Origin: DASQUK01 sp046726215
GTDB taxonomy: Bacteria > Actinomycetota > Acidimicrobiia > Acidimicrobiales > VFJN01
Length of the DNA: 64,000 nucleotides
Direction: 5' to 3'
Assembly: GCA_046726215.1 (NCBI GenBank)
Contig: JBKPAA010000060.1
Coordinates: 11,529-75,528, forward strand
Part shown: piece by piece, positions 18,001 to 25,008 of the stretch
How positions within the stretch are numbered: the first letter of the stretch is position 1
Layout of the letters: every line of letters starts with the position of its first letter
Made by a program: the position numbers and the translations under genes
Notes under the pieces: model-generated
Databases searched by the model: none
The model's input: the letters and a program-made list of their open reading frames with translations, nothing else
What the model was told of the DNA's origin: nothing

Positions 18001-18355
18001 CGAGCACGAGGCCACCGTGGCTCGGCTGCGTGCCGCGCTGGGCGACGATGCCTTTTCCGACGTGTGGGCCGAAGGTGCAAGCCTCTCCCTCGACGATGCC
18101 GTCGCCTACGCCCGCCGGGCCCGCGGGACCCGCGATCGACCGTCCTCGGGGTGGGCAAGCCTCACGCCAACCGAGCTCAACGTGGTCCGCCTCGTCGCCG
18201 ACGGCCTGACCAACCCTGAGATCGGGTCGCGCCTGTTCATCAGCCGAGCCACCGTCAAGACCCACCTGTCACACGTCTACGCCAAGCTCGACGTGTCCAA
18301 TCGCACGGAGCTGGCGGCGCTCGCCAGCAGCCGCGCCACCGGCCACGAGATCTGA
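15077..18355 (+). CDS. LuxR-family regulator: degenerate class III cyclase domain, NB-ARC ATPase, TPR-like repeats, HTH
   Basis: This 1092-aa regulator has four parts. Residues about 10-165 are a shortened class III nucleotide cyclase-like domain ('GTVTFLVSD', 'VVAVFGSAVDAVAAA', 'ARTGLHTGEALL', 'HGGQTLLSAATASLV') with several conserved positions lost, so it is probably catalytically dead. Residues about 195-480 are a STAND/NB-ARC ATPase ('TLTGMGGAGKTRLAAQAA', 'RVLVCLDNCEHLLE', 'LATSREPLGVPGE'). TPR-like helices follow to about residue 960, and a LuxR HTH ends the protein ('LTPTELNVVRLVADGLTNPE', 'SRATVKTHLSHVYAKL'). It stands divergent from the NTF2/ECF operon. Targets are unknown. Confidence 0.92.
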   Translation: MSADERASILPAGTVTFLVSDAALSDLVADAAAGHNGLRAEAHGPAGADGTVVAVFGSAVDAVAAAADIQRQLLARPGPDDDAARARTGLHTGEALLRDERYYAGAALTRCAQLRDIAHGGQTLLSAATASLVANALPTESVLRDRGTHRLRDLSHPERIFELRAAGVERDFPPLRSLDALAHNLPIQLTSFVGRAAELAAVERLLRGERLVTLTGMGGAGKTRLAAQAAADLADHWPDGVWWVDLGPVTDPALVAELTASTIGVMVEPVGGPRRALSLQLRDRRVLVCLDNCEHLLEASAALAETMLRTCSEVSVLATSREPLGVPGEMVWRVPSLQEDEAVALFVDRASRVRPWFTLDATNEAAVRTLCRRLDGIPLAVELAAAWLRTLTPAQIAAGLDDRFALLVRGVRGAARRQQTLAASMDWSHDLLGETDRVVFRRLGAFAGGFTLGAARALCAGGDGRPVAESNVLPALGRLVDKSLVAVDEREGEARYRLLETIRQYALDRLDAAGERDATRERHLDHFLALAEAIAPELEGPDQDACLDRVEAEHDNFRAALNWGLTPPASERGRRLAAALVWLWYKHGHGDEGLEFLQRAIDLAPDDRSPLQARLLVAAAAIAQVCGQFRRIVDYAQRGVEVATLNNDERTRGRCLFLLAVVQFYVDLDAAWELCVQARACADAAGDAFTADSALVVQGSVPCVRDRYQTALPLLQEGGERCLRRGDRTFAALALNYQDEIALFTGDIRLADRLAMQALEVARPLGDYYAVGLATCHLALVKGFAGDIDGGLTLMEPVVRSVEGADHTVFIPRMGSVLGRLHLWAGDPDAALEWFDRDVRTMDPVSPDNLVVARSLPGLVAALRNLGRRDEARGLVDRAIALARKLDVPHLVADALAQSGRLTAPDDPDTAEDLHHQALALRVDHGIRTFMVDDIDALAKLACRAESHAEAVRLIAAAEVARAEMGCPRPPIDRPEHEATVARLRAALGDDAFSDVWAEGASLSLDDAVAYARRARGTRDRPSSGWASLTPTELNVVRLVADGLTNPEIGSRLFISRATVKTHLSHVYAKLDVSNRTELAALASSRATGHEI

Positions 18356-18375
18356 GGGCCCCGGGTGACCCCCCG

Positions 18376-18972
18376 CTAGCTGTTGCCGACCGGCAGTACC
18401 TGATCGACGAGGGCCGAGGCGAGCGCCGGATCGACGGGCTCGCCGAGCATCAGGCGTCGCAATAGGATCGGGCCCACCAGGGCATCGGCCAGCAGCTCCG
18501 GATCGGCGGTCGCGGGGAGCTCACCAGTCCCGATCGCATCACGCAACAGGCCGACCAGGACCGCACGCCGCTCGGCGCTGAAGCGGTTGTGGAATTCGCG
18601 CACCTTGGGGTCGCGCTCCGCCGCGTCGATGAGCGCTGGCATGCACGTCGAATAGGTCGACTGCTCGACGAGGCAGGCGACCTGCTCGATGACGGCCACC
18701 ACCCGATCGTGCAGCGATCCCTCCGCGGGCACGTCGACGGACGCTTTCAGCGTCCGGAACGCGTCCTCGACGAGCTCGAGCTTTCCGGGCCAGTGCCGGT
18801 AGATGGTGCTCTTCCCGACACCGGCCCGGGCCGCCACTGCCTCGATGGTCAGGGCTCCGTAGCCGACCTCGCCGAGCTCCTCGAGGACCGCCTCGAGGAT
18901 CACCCGGCGGGACCGCTCGACGCGGGGATCCTGCTCCGCCAACGCCCCCGACGCGATTCCCACGCCGACCAT
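18376..18972 (-). CDS. TetR/AcrR-family regulator downstream of MFS exporter
   Basis: This 198-aa protein has the TetR HTH 'RRVILEAVLEELGEVGYGAL' with 'VAARAGVGKSTIYRHWPGK', and a C-terminal domain of the kind with 'EFHNRFSAERRAVLVGLLRDA'. It begins four bases after the stop of the MFS exporter gene and is therefore co-transcribed with it; an autoregulatory loop on the promoter near 20650-20697 is likely. The ATG at 18972 agrees with family length. Confidence 0.93.
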   Translation of the reverse strand: MVGVGIASGALAEQDPRVERSRRVILEAVLEELGEVGYGALTIEAVAARAGVGKSTIYRHWPGKLELVEDAFRTLKASVDVPAEGSLHDRVVAVIEQVACLVEQSTYSTCMPALIDAAERDPKVREFHNRFSAERRAVLVGLLRDAIGTGELPATADPELLADALVGPILLRRLMLGEPVDPALASALVDQVLPVGNS

Positions 18973-18976
18973 GCGG

Positions 18977-20587
18977 TCATTCTCGCACTTCCACGGCGCC
19001 GGCCGGAACCAGCTCGAGGTCGTAGTCCTCGAGGGCGTCGTCCGCGACCGGCTCGCGGTCGCCGCGCCGTGAAACGGCGAGCACCGCGGCCGCGGCGGCC
19101 AGGGCGATGCCGACCGCCACGGTGTTCGTCAGGGTGAATGCGTGGGTAAAGGCCGACGACGCCTGGGCCATCACGTCCGCTCCACCCGGCACACGGTCTG
19201 CGATCGCGCTGGCGGCGCCGATGGATTCCCCGGCGGCGGCGCGAGCGCCGGCCGGCAGCTGGAGCCTGTCGAGATCGACGCCGGATCGATACGCGGTGTT
19301 GGCGATGCTGCCGAGCAGGGCGATGCCCAATGCGCCCCCGAGCTCGCGGGTGGTGTCGTTCACGGCCGACCCGACACCGGCCTTCGAGAGCGGCACCGAC
19401 GTCATGATCTCGCTGGTCGCCGGCGCGGCGGTGATGCTCATGCCGGCACCGAGGAGCGTGAACGCGGCCGCGATCACCAGGTAGGGCGTATCGGGTGTCA
19501 GTGTCGTGAGGACGCCGAAGCCGATGGCCACCACCGTGAGCCCCAGCGCCATCACCCGGGCGGCGCCGTACCGCTGCGCCAGTGCCGCGCTGCGGGGCGA
19601 GAAGACCAGGAAGGACAGCGCCAGGGGTAGCCCGGCGAGGCCGGCCTCGAGCGGCGAGTACCCCCGGCCGAACTGCAGATACTGCGTCATGAGGAAGAAG
19701 AAGCCGAACATGGCGAAGAAGGCGACCATGATCACGCCGCTGCCCGTGCTGAAGCGACGATCCCGGAACAGCGTCAGCGGCAGCATGGGATGGTCACTGC
19801 GCCGCTCCCACCTCACGAAAAGCGACAGGGTGACGCCGGCGGCGAGGAACGCTGCGATCACGGGGCCGCTCGTCCAGCCGTCCTCGGGACCCTGGATGAT
19901 CCCGAAGATCAGCGAGCTCAGGCCGACCAACGACAGCAGCGCACCGACCGGGTCGAGGGGCGTGTGCGTGTCGTCCCGGGAGTCGGGTGCATAGGCGCGG
20001 ACGGCGGCCAGGATCCCCACCACGATGGGCACGTTCACGAGCAGGGTCGAGCCCCACCAGAATCCCTCGAGCAGCCCGCCGGTCACGATCGGGCCGATCG
20101 ACGCCCCCGCCCCTGCGAAGCCGGCCCAGATCGCGATGGCTCGCGGCCGCTCCTCGGGCGGGAAGATCGACGTGATGAGCGACAGGGTCGCCGGCATGAT
20201 GAAGGCGGCTCCGATGCCCATCACCGCCCGGCTGGCGATCACCTGTGACGCGTCGTTCGCGAGCCCGCCGAGGAGGGCGCCGACGCCGAACACGACGAGG
20301 CCGCTGAGCAACGCGCCCCTGCGTCCGAAGCGGTCGCCGATCGCGCCTGCGCTCAGCAGCAGGCCGGCAAACACCACCGCGTAGGAGTCGACGATCCATT
20401 GCAGCTCGGACGCCGAGGCCTGCAGGTCGCGCTGCATGGTCGGCAGTGCCGTGTTGAGGCCCGACACCGACATGACCACGAGGACGAGGGACAGGCACAT
20501 GATCGCCAGCAAGAACCAGCGGCGGGCGTGGATCTCCGGCCGCTCGTGCAGGGGTATCGCGGGCGCGACCGCGGGAGCAGAGGCCAT
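18977..20587 (-). CDS. DHA2-family MFS drug exporter
   Basis: This 536-aa transporter has about 14 membrane helices and the EmrB/QacA pattern: 'MCLSLVLVVMSVSGLNTALP', 'LQWIVDSYAVVFAGLLLSAG' with the 'GDRFGRRGALLSGLVVF' loop, and 'GFFFLMTQYLQFGRGYSPLE'. It would export hydrophobic or cationic drugs in exchange for protons. AAGGAG sits six bases before ATG 20587. The gene lies between a MarR regulator upstream and a TetR regulator downstream, all in one direction, so it is probably under double control. Confidence 0.94.
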   Translation of the reverse strand: MASAPAVAPAIPLHERPEIHARRWFLLAIMCLSLVLVVMSVSGLNTALPTMQRDLQASASELQWIVDSYAVVFAGLLLSAGAIGDRFGRRGALLSGLVVFGVGALLGGLANDASQVIASRAVMGIGAAFIMPATLSLITSIFPPEERPRAIAIWAGFAGAGASIGPIVTGGLLEGFWWGSTLLVNVPIVVGILAAVRAYAPDSRDDTHTPLDPVGALLSLVGLSSLIFGIIQGPEDGWTSGPVIAAFLAAGVTLSLFVRWERRSDHPMLPLTLFRDRRFSTGSGVIMVAFFAMFGFFFLMTQYLQFGRGYSPLEAGLAGLPLALSFLVFSPRSAALAQRYGAARVMALGLTVVAIGFGVLTTLTPDTPYLVIAAAFTLLGAGMSITAAPATSEIMTSVPLSKAGVGSAVNDTTRELGGALGIALLGSIANTAYRSGVDLDRLQLPAGARAAAGESIGAASAIADRVPGGADVMAQASSAFTHAFTLTNTVAVGIALAAAAAVLAVSRRGDREPVADDALEDYDLELVPAGAVEVRE

Positions 20588-20647
20588 CGTGAGCTCCTTG
20601 GGGGACCGAGGATGTTCGCTTCGACCGAGACACTCTCGTCTCTCTCT

Positions 20648-20697
20648 GAAACGTATGCGTCTCGAAACGATACGACAACGTCTTATATCGTGTCGTT
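20648..20697 (-). promoter_or_regulatory. Promoter and operator palindromes of the MFS/TetR operon
   Basis: On the minus strand a -35 TTGTCG (20673-20678) and a -10 TACGTT (20650-20655) are separated by 17 bases. Two inverted repeats overlap this promoter: AACGATACGA/TCGTGTCGTT (20666-20697, one mismatch) and GAAACGTATGCGTCTC (20648-20663). These are candidate binding sites for the TetR or the MarR protein of the locus. Confidence 0.5.
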
Positions 20698-20724
20698 CGT
20701 CACGCGGCGGGTCCCCGTCGGCGC

Positions 20725-21267
20725 TCAGGGTTGGCCATGGTGGCCGGCGGGGACGTCGCCGAGGCCCAGGAGTGCGCTGCGGAGCAGCCTGGCCAGGTCG
20801 TGTTGCTGGCGCATTGAGAGCGCAGCCAGGATCTCTCGCTCGGTCGCCAGGTGGGTGTGGACGACCTCGTCGACGAGATCGCGCCCCCGCTTCGTGAGAC
20901 GCACGATGACCTTGCGCCGATCGCCACTTCTCCTGCGCTCGACGAGCCCTCGCTGTTCGAGGCGGTCGATGCGGTTGGTGACGGCGCCGGTGGTGACCAT
21001 CGTCTGGCGCACCAGGTCGCCGGCGGTGAGCTCGTACGGCTCACCCGAGCGGCGCAGCGTGGCGAGCACGTCGTACATCCAGCTCTCGATGCCGTGTCGT
21101 GCGAAGTTCTCCGCCAGGCGCCGGTCCACGAGCCGCGACAGCCGCGACACCCGCCCGATCACGTTGATCGGAGACACGTCGACGTCGGGGCGCACGGCGT
21201 TCCATTGCTCCGTGATCCGATCGACGGCATCGGCGTCCTGCCGGGGCACGTTCCGGACTGTACCCAC
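20725..21267 (-). CDS. MarR-family transcriptional regulator
   Basis: This 180-aa winged-helix protein carries the MarR core: 'WMYDVLATLRRSGEPYELTA', 'LVRQTMVTTGAVTNRIDRLE', and the wing 'RGLVERRRSGDRRKVIVRLT'. It is a dimeric repressor that usually senses aromatic compounds or drugs. It lies upstream of the DHA2 exporter in the same orientation (138 bases apart) and divergent from the DMT transporter at 21309, so it could control both. GTG start at 21267. Confidence 0.93.
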   Translation of the reverse strand: MGTVRNVPRQDADAVDRITEQWNAVRPDVDVSPINVIGRVSRLSRLVDRRLAENFARHGIESWMYDVLATLRRSGEPYELTAGDLVRQTMVTTGAVTNRIDRLEQRGLVERRRSGDRRKVIVRLTKRGRDLVDEVVHTHLATEREILAALSMRQQHDLARLLRSALLGLGDVPAGHHGQP

Positions 21268-21273
21268 GAAGGG

Positions 21274-21308
21274 TTGACGCTCATAGTCTCAATGTTAAGT
21301 TAATTAAC
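21274..21308 (+). promoter_or_regulatory. Leaderless promoter of the DMT transporter gene with palindrome
   Basis: A -35 TTGACG (21274-21279) and a -10 TAAGTT (21296-21301) are 16 bases apart. The -10 ends seven bases before the GTG start codon at 21309, the geometry of a leaderless transcript. The perfect palindrome GTTAATTAAC (21299-21308) covers the end of the -10 and the presumed transcription start, and is a good candidate operator for the divergent MarR protein. Confidence 0.55.
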
Positions 21309-22718
21309 GTGAAATCAAATCTCCGGGCTGCCACGGGGGCGGCGGGCGCGACCGTGCTGGCGCCGATCTCGTGGGGAACCAGCTACGTCACGATCACCGA
21401 GCTGCTGCCAGAAGGCCGGCCCCTCCTCGTGGCCGCCATGCGCGTCGTGCCCTCCGGCCTGGCGCTGCTGATGGTCGGGGCCCTCGCGTCGCGCTGGCGG
21501 CCACGGGGCCGGGAGTGGTTGCGCACGGGCACGCTGGCGGTCTTCAACTTCGGCATCTTCTTCCCGTTGCTGGTCGCCGCCGTGTACCGCCTGCCCGGCG
21601 GCGTGGCGGCCGCCGCCGGCGGACTGCAACCGCTCCTGGTCGCCGGCTTGTCATGGCGGATCGCCGGCCGCCGGCCCCGACCGCTGGAGCTGGCGGTGGG
21701 CTGCGTCGCGGCGCTGGGCGTGGCGCTCGTCGTGATCCGCCCGGGTGCGGGCCTCGACCCCGTCGGGGTGCTCGCCGCCGTCGCCGCCAACATCTCGTTC
21801 GCCGTCGGGGTCGTGCTCACCAAGCGCTTCCCTCCACCGCCAAACCGCCTCGCCGCCACCGGTTGGCAGCTGCTGATGAGCGGCCTGATCCTCGTGCCGC
21901 TCACCGTCATCGCGGAGGGCGCCCCGCCGTCGCTCAGCGGGCGCAACATCGCCGGGTTCGCCTACCTGAGCCTGGCCGCCACCGCCCTAGCGTTCGTGCT
22001 CTGGTTCAACGGGATCCGCCGCCTACCGACCGCCGCGCCACCCCTCCTGGGCCTGGCCGCCCCCGTCACGGGCGCGGTGCTGGGATGGGCCATCCTCGGC
22101 CAGTCACTGTCGCCGTTGCAGTTGACCGGGTTCGTCATCACCATCGCAGCCATCGGCTACGGCGCCTCGCTCCCAGTGGTCCCCAGTGCGGGCCGCGTCC
22201 GGACCTGCGCCTCAGGTCGAACAGAACCAGTCGTCGGCCACACGGTCGGCCACACCGTCGGCCACACGGTCACCGCTCCCAGGCGCGTCGGGGGCCGGGA
22301 ACGGCGATCGAAAGGTGAACGCCTCGGGCGACGGCCCGTCGCGTCGAAGCAGCTCGAGGCGATCCCGCGCGTCGGACACCGTGGGAAGCGTGCCGGCGGT
22401 GACCCACCACAGCACCAGGTACGCGTTGCCGAGCCGCTCGAACCATTCCTGCCGGCGGCGCATCACGTCCCGGTGCCTCGTGCGGTACACGAACTCGGCG
22501 AGCGCGTCGATCGACTCCCACACGCTCATGTTGAGGAGCAGCATGTCGTCCTCGAACGCACGGATCGCGGTAGCGTCGCCGGCGTCGGTCTGCAGCCGCC
22601 AGACGAAGCCGTGCGCCTCGTCGGCCCTCCGATTGATCGGCTCGAGGGCGGCTACGAAGCCGGCCAGCTGCGGCGAGTCGAGCGGTGCCAGCAGCCGGGC
22701 GATGTTGCACTGGGCTAG
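21309..22718 (+). CDS. DMT/EamA-family transporter with open frame running antisense into DUF3291 gene
   Basis: The first 297 residues are an EamA (drug/metabolite) transporter with two repeats of five helices: 'ISWGTSYVTITELLPEG', 'VAAAAGGLQPLLVAGLSWRI', 'SLAATALAFVLWFNGIRRLP', 'LTGFVITIAAIGYGASLP'. It would export amino acids or metabolites. The frame has no stop there and continues about 170 residues, 507 bases of which are antisense to the DUF3291 gene. The extension starts with three 'VGHT' repeats encoded by 12-bp DNA repeats and looks like non-biological sequence. The ancestral stop was probably lost. Either the protein has a long useless tail or the end is a sequencing artefact. Confidence 0.8.
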   Translation: MKSNLRAATGAAGATVLAPISWGTSYVTITELLPEGRPLLVAAMRVVPSGLALLMVGALASRWRPRGREWLRTGTLAVFNFGIFFPLLVAAVYRLPGGVAAAAGGLQPLLVAGLSWRIAGRRPRPLELAVGCVAALGVALVVIRPGAGLDPVGVLAAVAANISFAVGVVLTKRFPPPPNRLAATGWQLLMSGLILVPLTVIAEGAPPSLSGRNIAGFAYLSLAATALAFVLWFNGIRRLPTAAPPLLGLAAPVTGAVLGWAILGQSLSPLQLTGFVITIAAIGYGASLPVVPSAGRVRTCASGRTEPVVGHTVGHTVGHTVTAPRRVGGRERRSKGERLGRRPVASKQLEAIPRVGHRGKRAGGDPPQHQVRVAEPLEPFLPAAHHVPVPRAVHELGERVDRLPHAHVEEQHVVLERTDRGSVAGVGLQPPDEAVRLVGPPIDRLEGGYEAGQLRRVERCQQPGDVALG

Positions 22719-22742
22719 GTGGTATTCGGCCACCCGGTCCAC
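22212..22742 (-). CDS. DUF3291 domain-containing protein
   Basis: This 176-aa protein belongs to DUF3291, an alpha/beta-barrel family of unknown role: 'YHLAQCNIARLLAPLDSPQL', 'FVAALEPINRRADEAHGFVW', 'LLLNMSVWESIDALAEFVYR', 'YLVLWWVTAGTLP'. The C-terminal 20 residues contain the repeat 'VADGVADRVADD', encoded by the 12-bp repeats at 22234-22271. Start is GTG 22742; an in-frame GTG at 22733 also fits the family. Its whole coding region except the first 24 bases is overlapped on the other strand by the run-on DMT frame. Confidence 0.85.
   Translation of the reverse strand: MDRVAEYHLAQCNIARLLAPLDSPQLAGFVAALEPINRRADEAHGFVWRLQTDAGDATAIRAFEDDMLLLNMSVWESIDALAEFVYRTRHRDVMRRRQEWFERLGNAYLVLWWVTAGTLPTVSDARDRLELLRRDGPSPEAFTFRSPFPAPDAPGSGDRVADGVADRVADDWFCST
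22234..22271. repeat. Three 12-bp tandem repeats at overlapping gene ends
   Basis: The unit TCGGCCACACGG occurs at 22234-22245 and 22258-22269, with a one-base variant (ACCG for ACGG) between them at 22246-22257. Twelve is a multiple of three, so the expansion kept both overlapping frames open: Val-Gly-His-Thr on the plus strand and Val-Ala-Asp-Arg/Gly on the minus strand. Confidence 0.85.
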
Positions 22743-22770
22743 CGTATCGGGGTAGCTGCGCCTGGTGGAC

Positions 22771-23352
22771 CTAGTCCCGCGCCGGCGTGCCGATGCCGCC
22801 CCGGGCGATCGTCCGATCGAGGATGCCGAGGGTGGCCCGCAGGGCGCCCTCGGACAGGACGGGGAGCACCCCGGCCTCCTTCCACACCGGGTCGATCGAG
22901 GACCAGTCGTAGTACGACGTCACGAGCGTCCCGTCGTCGACCGGTTCGAGCTTGTATCCGTAGATGTGGCCGATCTGCGGGCGGATCCTGCCGCGGATCG
23001 TCCACGCGATCTCGCGGTCGGGCACGAACGTCGTGATGGTGACGGTCACGTCGTAGCGCCCCAAGGGGTAGTCGTTGAGTGCCTCGCGATCCATGTGCAC
23101 GACGAAGCTGTCACCGACGCCGGCCACGGGCTCGCCCGTGGCATCCATCAGCATGCCGGAGCTGTCGATGGCGACGTGCCCATGCGGATCGCACAGCACG
23201 CGGAAGATCGTGGCTGCGTCGGCGGGGATGCTCCGCTGGACCTCCATCCGCTCGATCGGCGCCTCGTCGCTCGTCTTCCCGTCGCTCGGCGCCTCGTCCT
23301 TCGGGGTTCCCTCGCTCGCGGTCTCGTCGCTCGCGGTCTCCTCGCTGGTCAT
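22771..23352 (-). CDS. SRPBCC-family (polyketide cyclase/START-like) protein
   Basis: This 193-aa protein has a hydrophilic leader of about 35 residues made of imperfect 'SDETASEG'-like repeats, then a SRPBCC lipid/ligand-binding fold: 'MEVQRSIPADAATIFRVLCD', 'GHVAIDSSGMLMDATGEPV', 'VVHMDREALNDYPLGRYDV', 'VTSYYDWSSIDPVWKEAGVL'. Members bind hydrophobic ligands; the actual ligand is unknown. Start ATG 23352. It lies between DUF3291 and the broken methyltransferase, all on the minus strand. Confidence 0.85.
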   Translation of the reverse strand: MTSEETASDETASEGTPKDEAPSDGKTSDEAPIERMEVQRSIPADAATIFRVLCDPHGHVAIDSSGMLMDATGEPVAGVGDSFVVHMDREALNDYPLGRYDVTVTITTFVPDREIAWTIRGRIRPQIGHIYGYKLEPVDDGTLVTSYYDWSSIDPVWKEAGVLPVLSEGALRATLGILDRTIARGGIGTPARD

Positions 23353-23393
23353 GCCCGCATCCTGCCACCACGTTGCCAGCGGTGCGCACGCCG

Positions 23394-24092
23394 TCATGTT
23401 TCCCGGCGCGTGCAGGTGTAGGCGCCGTACGCCGAGCGACGGAACCTTCGCTCGACGACGTCGAACCCGGCGTGGTCGAGCATCGATTCGAGCAGCCAGC
23501 TGTAGGTGCTGAACTCCCCCCGCATGTGCTCGGCCAACTCCGCAGCGGTCCAGCCGACCGCCGGGTCGTCCATGGCACCCGACATCCACGCCTCGATGCG
23601 CTCCTCGGCCCTCGCCGGGAGCGAAGTCGAAGATCAGATCGCGCAGTCGCAGCGTGCCGCTTGGCCCGAGAAACGACGCGATCCGTCCGAGCGCGATCGC
23701 CTTCCAGAAGTCCGGGAGCTGGTGCAGCGCATTGCGCGTGAACACAACGTCCACCGGATCGCCGTCGTGGACGTACGTGAGGAACCCGCCCTCCACCACG
23801 GCCACGTTGTCGAGCCCGAGGCCGTCGACGCGGGCGCGGAGCGCCGCCGTCATCGCTTCCGAGATGCCCACGGCGACGACCTGACGACACAGCGGCGCAT
23901 GGCCACCGCGAAGGTCCCGGTGCCGGCTCCGAGATCGACGACGACGGAGTCGCGACCCAGGCCGTGGCGGCGAAGCGCGTCGATGTCCTCGGCCGGATCG
24001 AATCGGGCCTTGCGGTCATAGCCGGCCACATACCCGGGATGGAGGTGCTCCCGGCCTGCGTGCGCACGCTCGTCCAGCCACCAACTCCTCAT
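23394..24092 (-). pseudogene. Class I SAM-dependent methyltransferase, two frameshifts
   Basis: Read through, the locus encodes about 233 codons of a SAM methyltransferase, but in two frames. From ATG 24092 (GGAGG nine bases upstream) the frame gives 'MRSWWLDERAHAGREHLHPG' and the SAM motif I 'SVVVDLGAGTGTFAVAM'. A one-base loss near 23895 shifts it to 'LCRQVVAVGISEAM', 'VDVVFTRNALHQLPDFWKAI' and 'LRDLIFDFAPGE'. A one-base gain in the G-run near 23617 restores the first frame: 'AEERIEAWMSGAMDDPAVGW' to the stop at 23394. The two changes compensate, but about 93 codons in the middle are out of frame. Real decay or two base-calling errors in GC runs are both possible. Confidence 0.85.
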
Positions 24093-24210
24093 GCCTGAAA
24101 CCTCCGGAACGCCAGGGGCCTCGGGCACCGGCCGGGGCCTACGGTGATTGTCGGGTCTCGACGGCCGGATTGGACCGGTTGTCCGACTGCGGTCCGGGGA
24201 GACTGTGTTC

Positions 24211-24861
24211 GTGGCTGCGTTCGCAGATCTGCCCAGCGAGCCCCTCAGTGACCACTACGGCTTCGATCGAGGCACACCCGTGGACCGGCGGTACATCGAA
24301 GCGTTCCTGAGTGCGCGTCGCGCCGCGATTCATGGGCGGGTGCTCGAAGTTCAGGACAACACCTACACGATGATGTTCGGGGCCGATCGGGTTCTCGAGA
24401 GCGCGGTCGTCGACATCGATGCCGGCAACCCCAGCGCGACCCTCATCGCAGACCTTCAGCAGGTGGGCTCACTGTCCCCCGAGTCCTACGACTGCATCAT
24501 CCTGACCCAGACGCTGCACCTCCTCCGCCGACCGGCCCAATGCATCGACAACTGCTTCGGCGCCCTGCGGGCACGAGGCGTCCTGCTCGCCACCGCTCCC
24601 TCGGTCAGTCGCGTTAGCCCGACCTACCCCGATGGCGACTTCTGGCGTTTCACACCAGCCGGAATGGCCGAGCTCTTCAGCCGGCACTGGCCGAGCGACT
24701 TCACCGTGCACGCATTCGGCAATCTCCGAACCTGCGTCGCGTTCCTCCTGGGCGAGGCTCAGGAGGAACTCCCTGGCGCTGCTCTCGACTACCACGACCC
24801 ACGCTTTCCGCTCACCGTCGCCGTCGAGGCGAACAAGAGCCCACGAGAGTCTGGGTATTGA
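24211..24861 (+). CDS. Class I methyltransferase-like protein flanked by direct repeats
   Basis: This 216-aa protein starts 'AAFADLPSEPLSDHYGFDRG', continues 'PVDRRYIEAFLSARRAAIHG', then a motif-I-like 'RVLEVQDNTYTMMFGADRVL' (with VQDNTY where EVGxGT is usual), 'SYDCIILTQTLHLLRRP' and 'GVLLATAPSVSRVSPTYPD'. It resembles methyltransferases found beside glycosyltransferases in surface-sugar clusters, but no such cluster is here. The start was set at GTG 24211, nine bases after GGGGAG; the frame is open back to a TTG at 24148. Imperfect direct repeats lie on both sides (near 24131-24164 and 24904-24935). Confidence 0.75.
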   Translation: MAAFADLPSEPLSDHYGFDRGTPVDRRYIEAFLSARRAAIHGRVLEVQDNTYTMMFGADRVLESAVVDIDAGNPSATLIADLQQVGSLSPESYDCIILTQTLHLLRRPAQCIDNCFGALRARGVLLATAPSVSRVSPTYPDGDFWRFTPAGMAELFSRHWPSDFTVHAFGNLRTCVAFLLGEAQEELPGAALDYHDPRFPLTVAVEANKSPRESGY

Positions 24862-24884
24862 CTCCGATTGCTTCCGCGGGCTGC

Positions 24885-24911
24885 CAGGCCCCGGCCGGGT
24901 GCCGGGGCCTG
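24885..24911 (+). terminator. Hairpin after methyltransferase-like gene
   Basis: CAGGCCCCGGC (24885-24895) pairs perfectly with GCCGGGGCCTG (24901-24911) across a five-base loop, 23 bases after the stop at 24861. The following bases are TGTGATTGTG rather than a clean T-run, so it is a GC-rich terminator of the type usual in actinobacteria. Confidence 0.65.
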
Positions 24912-24951
24912 TGTGATTGTGCGGTCTCGGACGGATTCGGGTGCGCCGGCG

Positions 24952-24988
24952 TCAAGGGTGCGCTGCGCCGGCCTGCGGCCGCCCTTGA
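24952..24988. repeat. Structured inverted repeat with one-sided bulge
   Basis: TCAAGGG (24952-24958) pairs with CCCTTGA (24982-24988). Inside lies a second perfect hairpin, CGGCC-TGC-GGCCG (24969-24981), stacked directly on the right arm, while ten bases (24959-24968) bulge out on the left arm. It belongs to no gene and may be a recombination or dispersed-repeat relic. Confidence 0.4.
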
Positions 24989-25008
24989 GCCCCGGCTCGG
25001 CGGCGGGG

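Noticed and set aside
23353..23871. The frame continuous with the SRPBCC gene upstream to 23871 as a methyltransferase-SRPBCC fusion.
   Set aside because: The first part is the out-of-frame middle of the broken methyltransferase and about 75 residues before 23352 are nonsense; the SRPBCC gene has its own ATG.
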